DNA from: Lepidodermella squamata
Lineage: Eukaryota; Gastrotricha
Direction: 5' to 3'
Length of the DNA stretch: 64,000 bases
Assembly (NCBI GenBank): GCA_047495785.1
Contig: JBLDXI010000046.1
Span: forward strand, 434,001-498,000
The notes beneath the pieces were generated by a model. The model was not told where the DNA came from, searched no databases, and saw only the letters and a list, made by a program, of their open reading frames with translations. Of the stretch, positions 43,782-55,430 are shown in pieces (within the stretch, counting starts at the first letter, position 1; every line of letters begins with the position of its first letter). A program made the position numbers and the translations under genes.

Positions 43782-46700
43782 ATGCTATCGAGCATTATTC
43801 TGGTGAGATGCTTTGAAAAGAGCAATTCATATTTGTTTTATGTTTCCGCTCTGAAAAAACAGATGTTGTCGCTTGCATCGAGCGCAATTGGAAAACCCAT
43901 GGGGAAAAGTAAGTCTCATGAGGTAGTTTAGAGTTTCTTTTTGGAAATGTCTTTCGGATTATTAATGGTTAATATTTACTATTAATGCTTAGATTGCACG
44001 GATGCCTCGGTGCAATGCCCAAAGTATCAAAGATGCGAATCCTTCTCGACTTTTGTAAGAAACATTGTGGAGCCACTACATCGTTGAGTTTCAGCACGCG
44101 CGCTAATTGGTCAACGGTCTTTGCATTTTGGCCGTGCAATCGACTAATAAGTTGAAATTTATTAGAATTTATTAGAAATTTATAAGTTTAAAACTGTCTC
44201 CAAGATTTCGACGAGAGAATGCAAAATTAATACATATTTCCAATTTACTACGGTGAATGATGCAGTACAGTTTATGAGACTACCCAAAAGGCACAATTGC
44301 AACCCAGCCTTCTCGGGTTAAATCATTGATCCACAGTCTTGGTACCAGTCTCAAATTACAGATCATCTTGAATACAAAAAATTGTATACTACGTTCCAAT
44401 TCATGGTTCCAACTATTTCAAGTCCTTCAAATCCAAGTTTAGTCCAAGATGGAGTCAAAAGGGAAAGGTTAAAAAGGTTTAAAACGCAATTACTAATTGA
44501 TGTTACAAATAGAAAACAGGTCCAAGGTTTATAATATCTTTCGATCAGATTTTCGATAGTCGCAAATTTCAACCAAAAAAATAGAGCGGAGTCATAGAAA
44601 CGACCCATTGACCAATTAGCGTGAACTTTCAGGAGGTGGTTTCACAATGAAGGCTAGGCAAATTGCCTGCTTGCCTCCTGCTTCTCTACTTGACTTTTCA
44701 AATCTAGGATCCACCTTGCAAGTCGAAAGCTTGCGTTTGTGAAGACTGTGCTAAGCGAATCGACGATCTGGATATCTGTCTTCCGGGTACGTTTTTCCCA
44801 TGGCATCGGAAAAAATAGATAACCATTTCTTTTATCGAAGTCACTTACATCAACTCCTTATACGACCCATGCCTCCCTGGCGTAGTCGTAACCATACCAG
44901 GCGCGGCATGTTTTTCCGAATCGAACAAAACGCAGTGCATCGTTGACAATCTGGGAAATGGCTGCGCCGCTCGGACACGATGTGGCAATGGAACTCGTGG
45001 TTTTTGCGATGGTTACAACCGCGAGTGCGTGCAAGATTGGTGCGTTTGCGTGGAGGAGAACGAGGTTTTCGACTACAACATTGGCGGCTGTGTCGCTCGT
45101 CAAATCGGCGATTTATGCTCGAAGGATTCTGAATGCGCTATTACGCGCCAATATGGCAAGAAGAACTACTTGGTCTGCCGCAGTGGCAAATGCGCCTGCG
45201 ATACGGAGGTTTCTGTTGAAACTGAGTACCGTGATTACAATTCTGAGTGGAATACCTACGATGTCAAGCGGGCGTGTCTGCACAAGAATGCCACGATTAA
45301 CCTAAAACAGGGCGAGAAGTGCGACCTTCCTGAGAACAGCCGGCCCCGGATGTGGATGGACTTAAGATGGCAATTTAACTGGGATGACGGCACGGTTCGT
45401 GTTTGCGAAAAATCACTGATTTGCTTCGCTTGTATGGAAGATGGCAGTGTGGGGTTGTGCCGTGAGTTTTGAGGTGGCTTTTCAATGTGAATTCGAACCT
45501 GGGTGGTTTATTTACCTTTTTAATGTGTTTCTGCTTTTTTGACCATAATTTTTAACTGGATTTCAACTTTTATAACCGCCTGAGTAACAGTGCTTTTACA
45601 GGCGAGGGGGAGGGGGCTCCGGCTGCATTTGAAAACCACCAGTTTGAAGGACGACGTGGCGTCAATGCGGCAAATTTAATAGATTTTTAATAATCATATT
45701 ATTATAGACGCTGCTTGGTGGGTAAAACGACGTTAGGCAGCTTTCAAAGTCTGTCTTGGATGCTGCGTTACTGCTAAGATACATGCTGGGATGTCCACTT
45801 ATTAACAGGCGTTGGTTATTTGGTTGTTAAATCATAAACAAATAACCGGGGAAAAACTTGAAAACCACCCTGTGAAAACTGCAGTAAATACCGTGAACAG
45901 CTCTGATTTATCCGCACTAGGCAAGTTCAATGGACCCATCGGAAAGTCGGCTGATCAATGCGGGCGAAAGAAATTCGTCTATTCCGGCCCGAAGCCATTA
46001 GAAAGTGCTCCATTCAAGAGCCTTTCCAGGCAACGCCTGATCAAAAGTGAGCGCACAACAATGCACTGTATAGTATCGTTAACAAAATGTTCCATTAATT
46101 AATAGATTGCACAGATGCCTCGGTGAAATGCCCACAAAATCAAAGATGCGAATCCTTCTCCACTTTAGTAAGGAATTTCTTTGATTCGCCAATTACCTGC
46201 TCTCTCTGTTTACAACCCTAAATAATCTAGGACCCAGCGTGCACGTCGAAAGCTTGCGTTTGTAACGACTGCGCCCTGCGACCATTTGAATATGGCGATG
46301 AATGTGTTCCAAGTATGTTTTTTTCTATATAAAACCGTACAATGTTTCTTTTCTTCACCGTGCAGCTACCTACATCAACTCCTTAAACTCAACCTGCACA
46401 AATACCCATGGCGAGGTTGTAACCATACCCGGCGCGGCCTGTCATTTGCAATCGAACAAAACCCGGTGCCTTAATGGTACCCAGGGCAATGGCTGTAATA
46501 CTGGGGCAAGATGCTCATCTAACGAAGATTGTTTTGGCAGCGGCCGCATTTGCGAGCGAGGTTGGTGCGTTTGCAAGTTGAAGTACCAAGTTTTCGACTA
46601 CAACACCGGCAGGTGCGTCGAACCTCAAATCGGCGATTCGTGTTCAAATAACACCGACTGTACTATTTCGCCCGATATTAAGAACTTTTTGGTCTGCCGC

Positions 46701-47278
46701 AGTGGCGAATGCGTCTGTGATACGAAGTTTTCTGTTGAAACCGAGTACCGTGAATACAATCAGGAGTGGAATAGCTTCGACGTCAAGCGTGCCTGTATTA
46801 GTGAGGAGTCCACTTTTAACCTGAAACAGGGCGAGAAGTGCGACGTTCTCGTAAACAGCCGGAAGTGGAACTTGAAGTGGAGACCGGAGTGGACTTTTAA
46901 TAGGTACTTGCGGCCCTGGGAAGACAGCAAGATTCGGGTTTGCGAAAAATCACTGATTTGCTTCGCTTGCATAGAAGATGGCGACGGGGGACTGTGCCGT
47001 GAGTTTTGAGGTGGCTTTTAAATTCGAATATGACCGTACCATTAATAATAGGCAAGTTCAATGGAACCATTGGAAAGTCGGCTGATCAATGCGGGCGTAA
47101 AGAATTCGTCTATTCTGGCCCGAAGATGTTAGAAAGCGCTCCGACTAGATCCGTTACCAGGCAACGCCAACTGACAAGTATGCACAACGATACCAGCGCC
47201 GGAAAGAACGGCGTGACTTCGGCTGTGCCCTCAGCCACAATCCTGACGGCTGTCCTGCTCGTCGTTTCAGCTTTATAG
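43782..47278 (+). CDS. Two-module EB-type Cys-rich GPI surface protein
   Basis: Ten exons: 43782-43802, 43863-43908, 43993-44054, 44708-44786, 44841-45461, 45921-46046, 46106-46167, 46231-46312, 46366-46998 and 47052-47278, all in phase; 652 aa. Module 1 has a split signal peptide (MLSSIIL, then MLSLASSAIG), NCTDASVQCP..CESFSTF, DPPCKSKACVCEDC, and a large exon with EB-like units (CVQDWCVCVEENEVFDYNIGGC, CRSGKCACDT, EKSLICFAC). The exon with KFNGPIGKSADQCGRKKFVYSG does not run into a GPI tail. Instead a GTGAGC donor after LIK joins it in phase 1 to a second NCTDASVKCP exon, starting module 2. Only module 2 ends in the hydrophobic tail (ATILTAVLLVVSAL). This is a fusion of two tandem genes that lost the inner tail and signal exons. 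Extracellular and probably GPI-anchored; ligand unknown. Confidence 0.82.
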
Positions 47279-47751
47279 TAACTGAATTGATAGATCCGGC
47301 TGATTTATCTGAGGCATACTGATGATGACGAACCTTTCGAAACGCTAAAATAAATTTCGTAGTCCTAATCTGTAAATCGTAGCCAAACTGTAAATTGTCA
47401 CTTGTGCACGCAACAAATCGTATAAAGTGTAAACACAAATGTGAAGCCGTAGCTAGATGCCAGATGTAGTAATCGGCAAGCCGAAAAATTAAATTGCCCC
47501 TCTATCGAATTCTATTATGAGCGAGAATTTTACCATTTTTGACGATTATGTCCTCGCAATCAAATTAAGTCTCAGATCAACCACTCTTCCCCGTCTTCCG
47601 CCGCGTAAACCCCGACTATCACGACCACAACCACGAGTACCACCACGAGCCCCACGACCGCCGATAGCCAAGCTCCGCGGACTAGGAAAAACTTATTCTG
47701 CAGAATTGCAGAAGTCGATTGTAAAAATATTGCTCATCGCTCATAAAAATT

Positions 47752-48039
47752 ACTTAGTGGAACCATCGAATCCACAAAATCGCTATTGGCTGGGCTAAAA
47801 ATGGTTGAAAGACGCGATTGGTTAGATTTTCCAGCATATTGGCATTTTATTTCTTGAAATGTGAAAAACTCTCAGAAAAATGATGCTCGGCCACCGCGAA
47901 TCGAACCCGGGAAATTCAGGATTTTCTTTCTGTTCAAGAAATAACACGCTAAGACGCCGGAAAATCTAACCAATCGCGTCCTTCAACCATTTTTAGTCCA
48001 ACCAATAGCGATTTTGTGGATTCGATGGTTCCACTAAGT
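47752..48039 (-). mobile_element. tRNA-derived sequence inside an 81-bp inverted repeat
   Basis: Arms 47752-47832 and 47959-48039 are near-perfect inverted copies beginning ACTTAGTGGAACCATCGAAT. The centre on the reverse strand contains GGTTCGATTCG (47897-47907), a canonical tRNA B box, preceded by CGTCTTAGCGTGTTATT. The tRNA stems do not pair fully, so it is SINE-like rather than a working tRNA. Confidence 0.7.
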
Positions 48040-48657
48040 AGGACTCTAATTTTTTTATGTAGCGATCACGTCATTTTGACACCATGAGGTATACTTCATA
48101 CTGGAATAGGCAGGGTACGTGCAACTTTTAAAGTCACGTTGAATGACACCTGGAGGGAATGTTACGATAAAAACAAGTTGGAAAACTGTTCGTCACATGT
48201 CACATGCTGCAGATGGGGCCACAATGCCAACATTTCATGGCACCCAATGTCGACATCAAGGTCAATAGCATTTCGCTTTCGTTCTGACTAACTAAAAATG
48301 CATACTATTGTAAGAAATGAATCTTGAAACCTTGTTAGACTTACGGCCTTTAATTGTCGCCATTACGGCGGTAAAAAAGTTCACTCTCCAAGAGGTCTTG
48401 GATATGCTACCGTATTACCGCGCTTCCTACGACATGTCGATATATTTTTTTGCAACAACGACATGTCGATATAATTCAGATATATCGACACTGTCGAAAG
48501 GCGAGGTTTTTTTTCTTTAGCGGATGAATGAGTGAAGCCAACCTAATATCGACACTCGAGCACGTTGTCACCACGTGGCACGTCTACATTTTTTATATGT
48601 CAGTTTTGAGCTTGACAAAAATAACGCTGGTAATGATAAGAACTTGAGTAAGCAATA

Positions 48658-50048
48658 ATGCCGTCATCTGAAGAGTGGTCATCAGACGATGTTCTCTCTG
48701 TATCCTCTTCCTCGTCATCATCATCATCGTCATCATCGTCGTCGTGTTCAAAGTCGCCACGTGATATAGCTACACCATCAGCTGAAATGGCGGCCTTTCG
48801 GTTCAATCCTGGGACCCCTACAACACCAACTGAGGTTCATAAAAGGAGCCGGCTTAACCGAACCTTAATGAAGAAGGAACAGGTACTAGCGCTCAACGGC
48901 TCTTCCGAGAAACTTATCCCGAGAAATCGCCGCAATCATTCAAGGCATCTAACGGTTGGTTATGGCGATTTAATTATCGTTTAGATGTGGCTAGTAGGCG
49001 AACAACGTCAGTTGGGCAAAAAGTACCCGATAACGCACCGATTCTTGCTCAAAATTTCATCGAATTTTGCAAGAATAATGGCCTTCACGCGACTGGTCGC
49101 CATTTGATAGGCAACATGGACGAAGTGCCGTGCTGGATGGATATGCCGTCTAGCCGCATAGACGATATAAAAGGCATCAAAGTCGTCCGTGCCCGTACGA
49201 CCGGGTACGAAAAACTCCGATATACGGCCGTTCTTGCTATTCTTGCTGATGGCACCAAATTACCACCCATGGTAATTTTCAAAGGCCTGAAAAAGGCGCC
49301 TAGAGGTACGTTATTTAGCTGGCGTGCGAGTGAGTAAACAAATAACACGCGTCACATGTTACGTAACTCAGTCGCGCTCGCCTCTCCCGCATGTATACAC
49401 TTAATACTTAATCCTCTTATCGCGCAGGTAATTTCAACAAGAATGTAGTGGTAGAGGCCAAGAAAAGTGGGTCAATGGACGCACCATTTATCAAAGTATG
49501 GCTCGACCACGTCTGGAACAAGCGGCCGCGCGGATCGGCTTTTTTCGACCAGACTTACAGTTGGCTAGTCTTCGACTCGGCTAGCTCGCACTGGCCGAAG
49601 AAAAAACAAGCGGCCCTGACGCTGAGTTGAAAAAAGCCGCACTAATAAGGTGGTCATCCCCGGCGGAATGACGCCTATTCTCGAGCCGCTGGACGTGGCT
49701 ATAAATCGTGCCTTCAAAGCCGCCCTCTCCAAATTGTGGAAAAATTGGCTTCGTAATGGCGAGCGGACTTACACCAAAACCGGCAAGCGCCAGCGAGCCT
49801 CATACGAGACCATCATCAACTGGGTGGCCGATGCCTAGTCTTCCATCAGCCCAGAGATGGTGCAATTGTCTTTTGACCAGTGCGGTATCACTTCCGACAA
49901 GCCCGTTCGCCTTCACACCCGGCTATTGTCAGTTTTGGGGATGGCCTCGGCTGAAGCCGTTGTTGAAGAAGAGCCGACTGGCATGTCCGACCACGAAACC
50001 GACGTTTCCCAGTCAGATGAGGACGAGGATGATGATGACGATAATTAA
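48658..50048 (+). pseudogene. pogo/Tigger-like DDE_1 transposase relic
   Basis: Spliced fragments 48987-49304 and about 49429-50048 encode NMDEVPCWMDMP, TTGYEKLRYTAVLAILADGTKLPPMVIFK, WLVFDSASSHWPKK and VVIPGGMTPILEPLDVAINRAFK, the DDE_1 core of pogo-type elements with Asp residues at MDE, FDS and PLD. A plausible intron with GT-AG ends lies between PRG and NFNKN. A frameshift after ALTLS and an in-frame TAG after WVADA kill the frame. The tail is acidic (SDEDEDDDDDN). An upstream Ser/Asp-rich stretch at 48658-48760 is a TCA/TCG microsatellite. Similar sequence (TCGACACTGTCGAAA.GCGAGG) occurs on both sides (48477-48509, 50104-50136) in the same orientation. Confidence 0.8.
48700..48745 (+). 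repeat. TCATCA/TCGTCA microsatellite
   Basis: A run of TCATCATCATCATCGTCATC-type triplets lies inside the transposase relic. It encodes poly-Ser on one strand and poly-Asp on the other. Confidence 0.9.
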
Positions 50049-50904
50049 GGAGATGTTGAAGTGTGAAAAAGAGTAATAACAGGGTAGTATCGATATAACT
50101 CAGAAATAACGACAGTGTCGAAAAGCGAGGTTTTTTATTTTTTCCCTAAAATTTACAACAACGAATCCAAATAGCAATCCGTACAGTAACAAGATGCCAT
50201 CGATCCAGCAAACAGGTGAGTCTTTTTTCAAACAATTGCCTAACAACTTGCCGTCTCAAATATTAGGCCCGGATGCAACTAATTCCGGTCTTCGCCAACG
50301 ACGCCGAAATGTGCTTTCGTCACTTACAGATGAAGAAAGAGCCGCCGTTGCTACGCAAGCCGAAAGGACGCCGTTTACCGAGCGCCAAACTGAAAGTACC
50401 CCTACCCCTATATGTATCGGTATATTATTAGTTCATCAACAGTGTACCTCGAAACACTCCATTTTTCCTATATACGTTTTGAATCGTTCGAAATTTTCCA
50501 CTGCAGCATGAAAATTCTCAGCAATTTCCTGATGTAACCCAGGCCTATTCGTTGGTGTTCTGATGAAAGGGCTCGTCTCCTGAAATATGCCGCAAATGAT
50601 TATTACATCACACTTCGTAAATAGCTATTATTATTCGTAATGCCCATTTGATGTTGGGGGAATTCATAACTGCTATGTTGTTACATGTTGTAGTATGTTG
50701 TAGAGTTCGTTCATTAAAAAATTATCTTCTCTTTTACTTTGGCCTGGTATTTTATTAGTAATCCTCTTAAAATGTTCCAGTTGCTAATGTTCCAGTTTCA
50801 TAAAATACAGCTTGGAACTCCACATAAAGCCACGAAATCAGAAGAAAAATGATCGCCAAATCGTAAATTATCGATGAGATTTCTCAGCAATTATAAAAAT
50901 AAGT

Positions 50905-51500
50905 AATAAGCTACCCGCTCAAAAATCGCCGATCAAACCTGCGAAAAATGCTACTCAGATATTCAACATGATTCAGTTTTAAACAAATTCTATCAATTTT
51001 CAAAGTCTGAATAAAAATGCAGCCTTGGCGGGATTATGCAATGTATTATGATCATGAGCTCGTTCTGGCCAGTATTATCGATTGGCGTGAAAATTTATTT
51101 ATGAATGGCGGTGACCGTATGTCTGCTGAGAAGGCGAGTTTCTGCCTCATCGCATATTGCATTATCGCGGCGCTGCCATTGCTTCCATGAACATATCAAT
51201 TTCTGACAGGAAAGCCTGCATATGGCAAGGGAGTGCGCTACCTAAGGCCTTTTTCCATGGAACACCCGGAAAAAACATTCGTTGCTCATCTTGCATAAAA
51301 ACTGGAACGCACACCTGTTGAACAAGAAAACGTACTGATTGCTCGCATCTTTTGCGAAATATTAGACAATATGCTTCTGTTTCAAATAATGCTTCTGCTG
51401 CCCGGGAAAAAAAGTTACGCCGCTCGCAAACATATGAATAACTACGCGGCTGCCAGGCAAAATTAGGGCAAAAGTAGCGGCAAGATCTTCATCCACTTCT
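50905..51500 (+). repeat. Upstream block duplicated with the two-module genes, copy 2
   Basis: Counterpart of 42540-43330, with many small differences. It includes the ATGAATGGCGG and CGCTCGCAAACATA words found in copy 1. Confidence 0.7.
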
Positions 51501-51639
51501 TCTATCGTTTTCCATACTTCGTCACGATCACTAAGGCCTTCTCCTAGTCCATAAAAGTAATCAAGAATAATTGATCAACGAACAGATTTTTATTGTGTCC
51601 TTTCTCCAAAACAATTAATTATGTCTGAAGAAAATGGAG

Positions 51640-51808
51640 GGGAAGAAAGGTTCTGCGACCGAGGGTATTACTTCCACCCAGCCGGAGCAGTAGGTGTTAA
51701 GAGCTCTGCTCAGTTATACAGTATACACACGCGCCGTGACTTGGAGGCGCCCACTGACCTTCAGAGAACGGACAGCGCACGCTTAGCCACTAGGCCACGT
51801 GCTCCCCC
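51640..51808 (-). mobile_element. tRNA-related SINE-like element
   Basis: The reverse strand begins GGGGGAGCACGTGGCCTAGT followed by GGCTAAGCG, a textbook A box (TGGCCTAGTGGCTAAG). A weak B box follows (AAGGTCAGTGGGC). No acceptor-stem pairing at the far end, so it is not a working tRNA gene. It lies just upstream of the second two-module gene. Confidence 0.55.
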
Positions 51809-51956
51809 TTGTAATACTTGTAATAACTATTAGTAGCCCGAGTTGGCTTTGAAGAAATCGACATCTGACTGACATCTGACAATTCTAGCTGAAAAGCATT
51901 CTGCAGTACTGTAATCTATAAACTCTATATACTCTTCGATTGAGCTTACAAGCAGC

Positions 51957-54900
51957 ATGATATCGAGCATTATTCTGGTGAGATGTTTTGAAAAAGTAAT
52001 TCATATATTTGTTTTATATTTCCTCTCTGAAAAACAGATGTTGTCCCTTGCATCGAGCGCAATTGGGCAACCCATGGGGATAAGTAAGCCTCACGAGGGA
52101 TGTAGTTTATTTTTGGATATGTCTTTTGGATTTTTTGATGGATTAATATTTACTTATATTAATATTAATTGTTAGATTGCACGGATGCCTCGGTGCAATG
52201 CCCACAGTATCAAAGATGCGAATCATTTTCAACTTTTGTAAGAAACATTGTGGAACTATAAAATCGTTGAGCTTCAGCAAGCGCGCTGATTGGTCAACGG
52301 TCGTTACATTTTGGCCATGCAATCGACTAATGAATTAATTGAAAAATGGCATCGCCAAATTAATTGCATGGTATCCAATGACTAGACCCCGCATGATAAT
52401 CTTGGCTAAACTGCAGCAAAACAAAAACTTGTAGCAACATTTAATGGATCGCACGACCGACATGTTTCATGCCAGTCGTTGAAACGACCGATTGACTAAT
52501 CAGCGTGTGCCAGAGAAATGGCATTGGTTCCATAATGAACGCAAAATGTCTGCTTTTCTACTTGAGACTTATCAAATCTAGGACCCACCGTGCAAGTCGA
52601 AAGCTTGCGTTTGTGAGGACTGTACTAAGCGAAAAGGTTTCCCTCACTCATTTGACAGGTGTCGTCCGGGTATGTTTTTCCCACGCCCCACAGCATCGGA
52701 AAAATAACCATTTCTTTTATCTCAGTCACTTACATCAATTCCTTAGACGACTCCTGCATCCCCGATAGTCCTGATGCTGTTCTAACCGTTACAGTACCCA
52801 ACGCGAACTGTAATGAACAGAACAAACCCGAGTGCATCTTCGACAGGCAAGGAAATGGCTGCGACGCTGGGACACGATGCGGCAATGGAACTGATGGTTT
52901 TTGCGATGGTTACAACCGCGAATGCGTGCAAGATTGGTGCGTTTGCGTGGAGGAGAACGAGGTTTTCGACTACAACTACGGCGGTTGCGGTGCACGTCTC
53001 ATCGGCGATTCATGCTCAAAGGATTCGGAATGCGCTGTTATGCCCCAATATGGCAAGAAGAACTACTTGGTCTGCCGCAGTGGCAAATGCGCCTGCGATA
53101 TCGAGGTTTCTGTTGAAACTGAGTACCGTGAATACAATGAAGAGCGGAACAGCTTCGATGTCAAACGTGCTTGTTTGCATAAGAATGCCACGATTAACCT
53201 AAAACAGGGCGAGGAGTGTGACCTTCCCGAGAACAGCCGGGAATGGAGATGGATGGGCGGCAAATGGGAATGGAACTGGCAAGAAGGCACGGTTCGCGTT
53301 TGCGAGAAATCACTTATTTGCCTCGCTTGCATCGAAGATGGCGACGTAGGCTTGTGCCGTGAGTTTTGAGGTTGCTTTTCTAAGTCTATTTAACCCTGGG
53401 TGGTTTATTTACTTTTTTTATGTTTTTGCTGCGTTGGTTATATCGTTAGCGACGTTGAATAACTCGGATTTAGGCTTGTTTACAGCATTTTCGAAGCGAC
53501 GGGTGACAAATAAAATGCGGTGTTTTTAGCGTGAATGAAGAGGCAAAACAAAAGACTGTTTCCTTGTCACCTCGCACTTTGAAACGATGTAAACAAGTCT
53601 AAATCCGACTTACTCAAGGTCGCTAACGATATGGTTGTTAAATCATAAATAAATACCGGGTGAAAACAATCAAAAACCACTCTGTGAAAACTGCAGTAAA
53701 CACCATGAACAGCTCTGAGTTAACAGTACCATTAACAGGCAAGTTCAATGGACCCATTGGAATGACGGCTGAACAATGCGGGCGTAAAACATTCGTCTAT
53801 TCCGGTCCGAAGTCCTCGGAGAGTGCTCCATTCAAGAGCTTTTCCAGGCAACGCCTGATCACAAGTGAGAACACAGTGATGCAATGTATAATTTCGTTAA
53901 TAAAATTGTCTATTAATTAATAGATTGCACAGATGCCTCGGTGAAATGCCCACAAAATCAAAGATGCGAATCCTTCTCCACTTTTGTAAGGAAGTTCGCT
54001 TCGCGAATTACCTGCTTCTCTATTCACAACCCTAAATAATCTAGGACCCACCGTGCACGTCGAAAGCTTGTGTTTGTAACGACTGCGCTCTGCGACCATT
54101 GGAATATGGCGATGAATGTGTTCCAAGTTTGTTTTTCTCTTTATAAAACCGTAGAATTTTTCATTTCTTCACCATGCAGCTACTTACATCAACTCCTTAA
54201 ACTCTACCTGCACATCCACCCCTGGCGAGGTTGTAACCATACCCGGCGCGGCCTGTCATTCACCATCGAACAAAACCCAGTGCCTTAATGGCACACAGGG
54301 CAATGGTTGTAATACTGTGGCAAGATGCTCATCTGACGAAGATTGTTCTGGCAACGAACGCATTTGCAAGCAGGGATGGTGCGTTTGCAAGTTTAAGTAC
54401 CAGGTTTTCGACTACAACACCGGCAGGTGCGTCGAATGACAAATCGGCGATCCGTGTTCAAAAGACACCGACTGCACTATTGAGTACAATCTCAGCACTT
54501 TCTTGGTCTGCCGCAGTGGCAAATGCGTCTGTGAGAAGTATTCTGTTGAAACCGAGTTCCTTGAATACAATCAGGAGTGGAATAGCTTCGAGGTCAAGCG
54601 GGCTTGTATTAGTGAGGAGTCCACGTTTAACTTGGAACAGGGCGAGAAGTGCGACGTTCTGTTAAACGGCCGGAAGTGGAACTTGAAGTGGAGACCGGAG
54701 TGGGGTCTTAGCCGGTACTTGGAGCCCTATGAGGACAGCAAGATTCGCCTTTGCAAAAAATCACTGATTTGCTTCGCTTGCATAGAAGATGGCGACACGG
54801 GATTGTGCCGTGAGTTTTGACGTGGCTTTTCAATGTGAATTTGACTGTACCATTAATAATAGGCAAGTTCAATGGAACCATTGGAAAGTCGGCTGAACAA

Positions 54901-55089
54901 TGCGGCCGTAAAGAATTCGTCTATTCTGGCCCGAATCCCTTAGAAAGCGCTCCGACCAAGTCAATTTCTAGGCAACGCCACCTGACAAGTAAGCACAAAG
55001 ATACCATTGCCGGAAAGAACGGCGTGACTTCGGCCGTGTCCTCCGCCACAATCCTGGCTGCTGTCTTGCTCGTCGTTTCAGCTTTGTAG
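51957..55089 (+). CDS. Two-module EB-type Cys-rich protein with an in-frame TGA
   Basis: Ten exons: 51957-51977, 52038-52083, 52176-52237, 52582-52669, 52726-53358, 53739-53864, 53924-53985, 54045-54126, 54180-54809 and 54863-55089. The structure is the same as the gene at 43.8 kb, including the phase-1 junction joining LIT to the second NCTDASVKCP exon. Module 1 is intact (MISSIIL; MLSLASSAIG; CVQDWCVCVEENEVFDYNYGGC). In module 2 the codon after GRCVE is TGA at 54437-54439, where all relatives have CGA (Arg), a C-to-T change. Everything after it is still in frame and undamaged through to the GPI-type tail (ATILAAVLLVVSAL). Translation would stop at 459 residues, giving a form without the membrane anchor. 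It may be a recent null allele, an assembly error, or a secreted variant. Confidence 0.75.
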
Positions 55090-55329
55090 TAGCTGAATTA
55101 ATTGATCCGGCGTATTTATCTGAGGCTGACTGATAGCGACAATGCTTTCGAAATGCTGAGCTTTGAAAAAATCTTATTGACATATCTCATTCACGTATTG
55201 CCGGTACTAAATGTTGAAACATTTGTAAAATGTAATTTTCAAGGTTGAAAGTTTCATATTTTAATGAATGCTTCTGCTTATGTTGCGGCCGAGATATGCA
55301 ATCGCGCTCAACTGAGCTCTCTGAAACCA

Positions 55330-55430
55330 AACGAAGCGAAAGCAAACGATGTTCAGGTCATGACGTGGAACGATGATACTGACGTTTTCGAGACCTAGTC
55401 GATTTGTTTGAATAAGGCGTATAATTTTGC
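55330..55430 (+). pseudogene. Relic of an EB-module large exon
   Basis: GATGTTCAGGTCATGACGTG and the following GGAACGATGATACTGACG, then TTTTCGAGACCTAGTCGATT, match the gene at 40.1 kb (41104-41171: EVQVMVWNDDTDIFETQSICLN). A TAG interrupts FET-SICLN. No neighbouring exons survive. Confidence 0.8.

Noticed and set aside
47517-47798. Arg/Pro-rich frame (RGG-like on the other strand)
   Set aside because: Low complexity; no start context or supporting exon. It could be a transposon remnant but nothing decides it.
47890-47957. Functional tRNA gene
   Set aside because: The B box is good, but the acceptor and D stems do not pair.
50194-50511. 105-codon frame starting MPSIQQTGESFF
   Set aside because: Resembles the start region of the transposase relic only in layout. 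No catalytic part follows.
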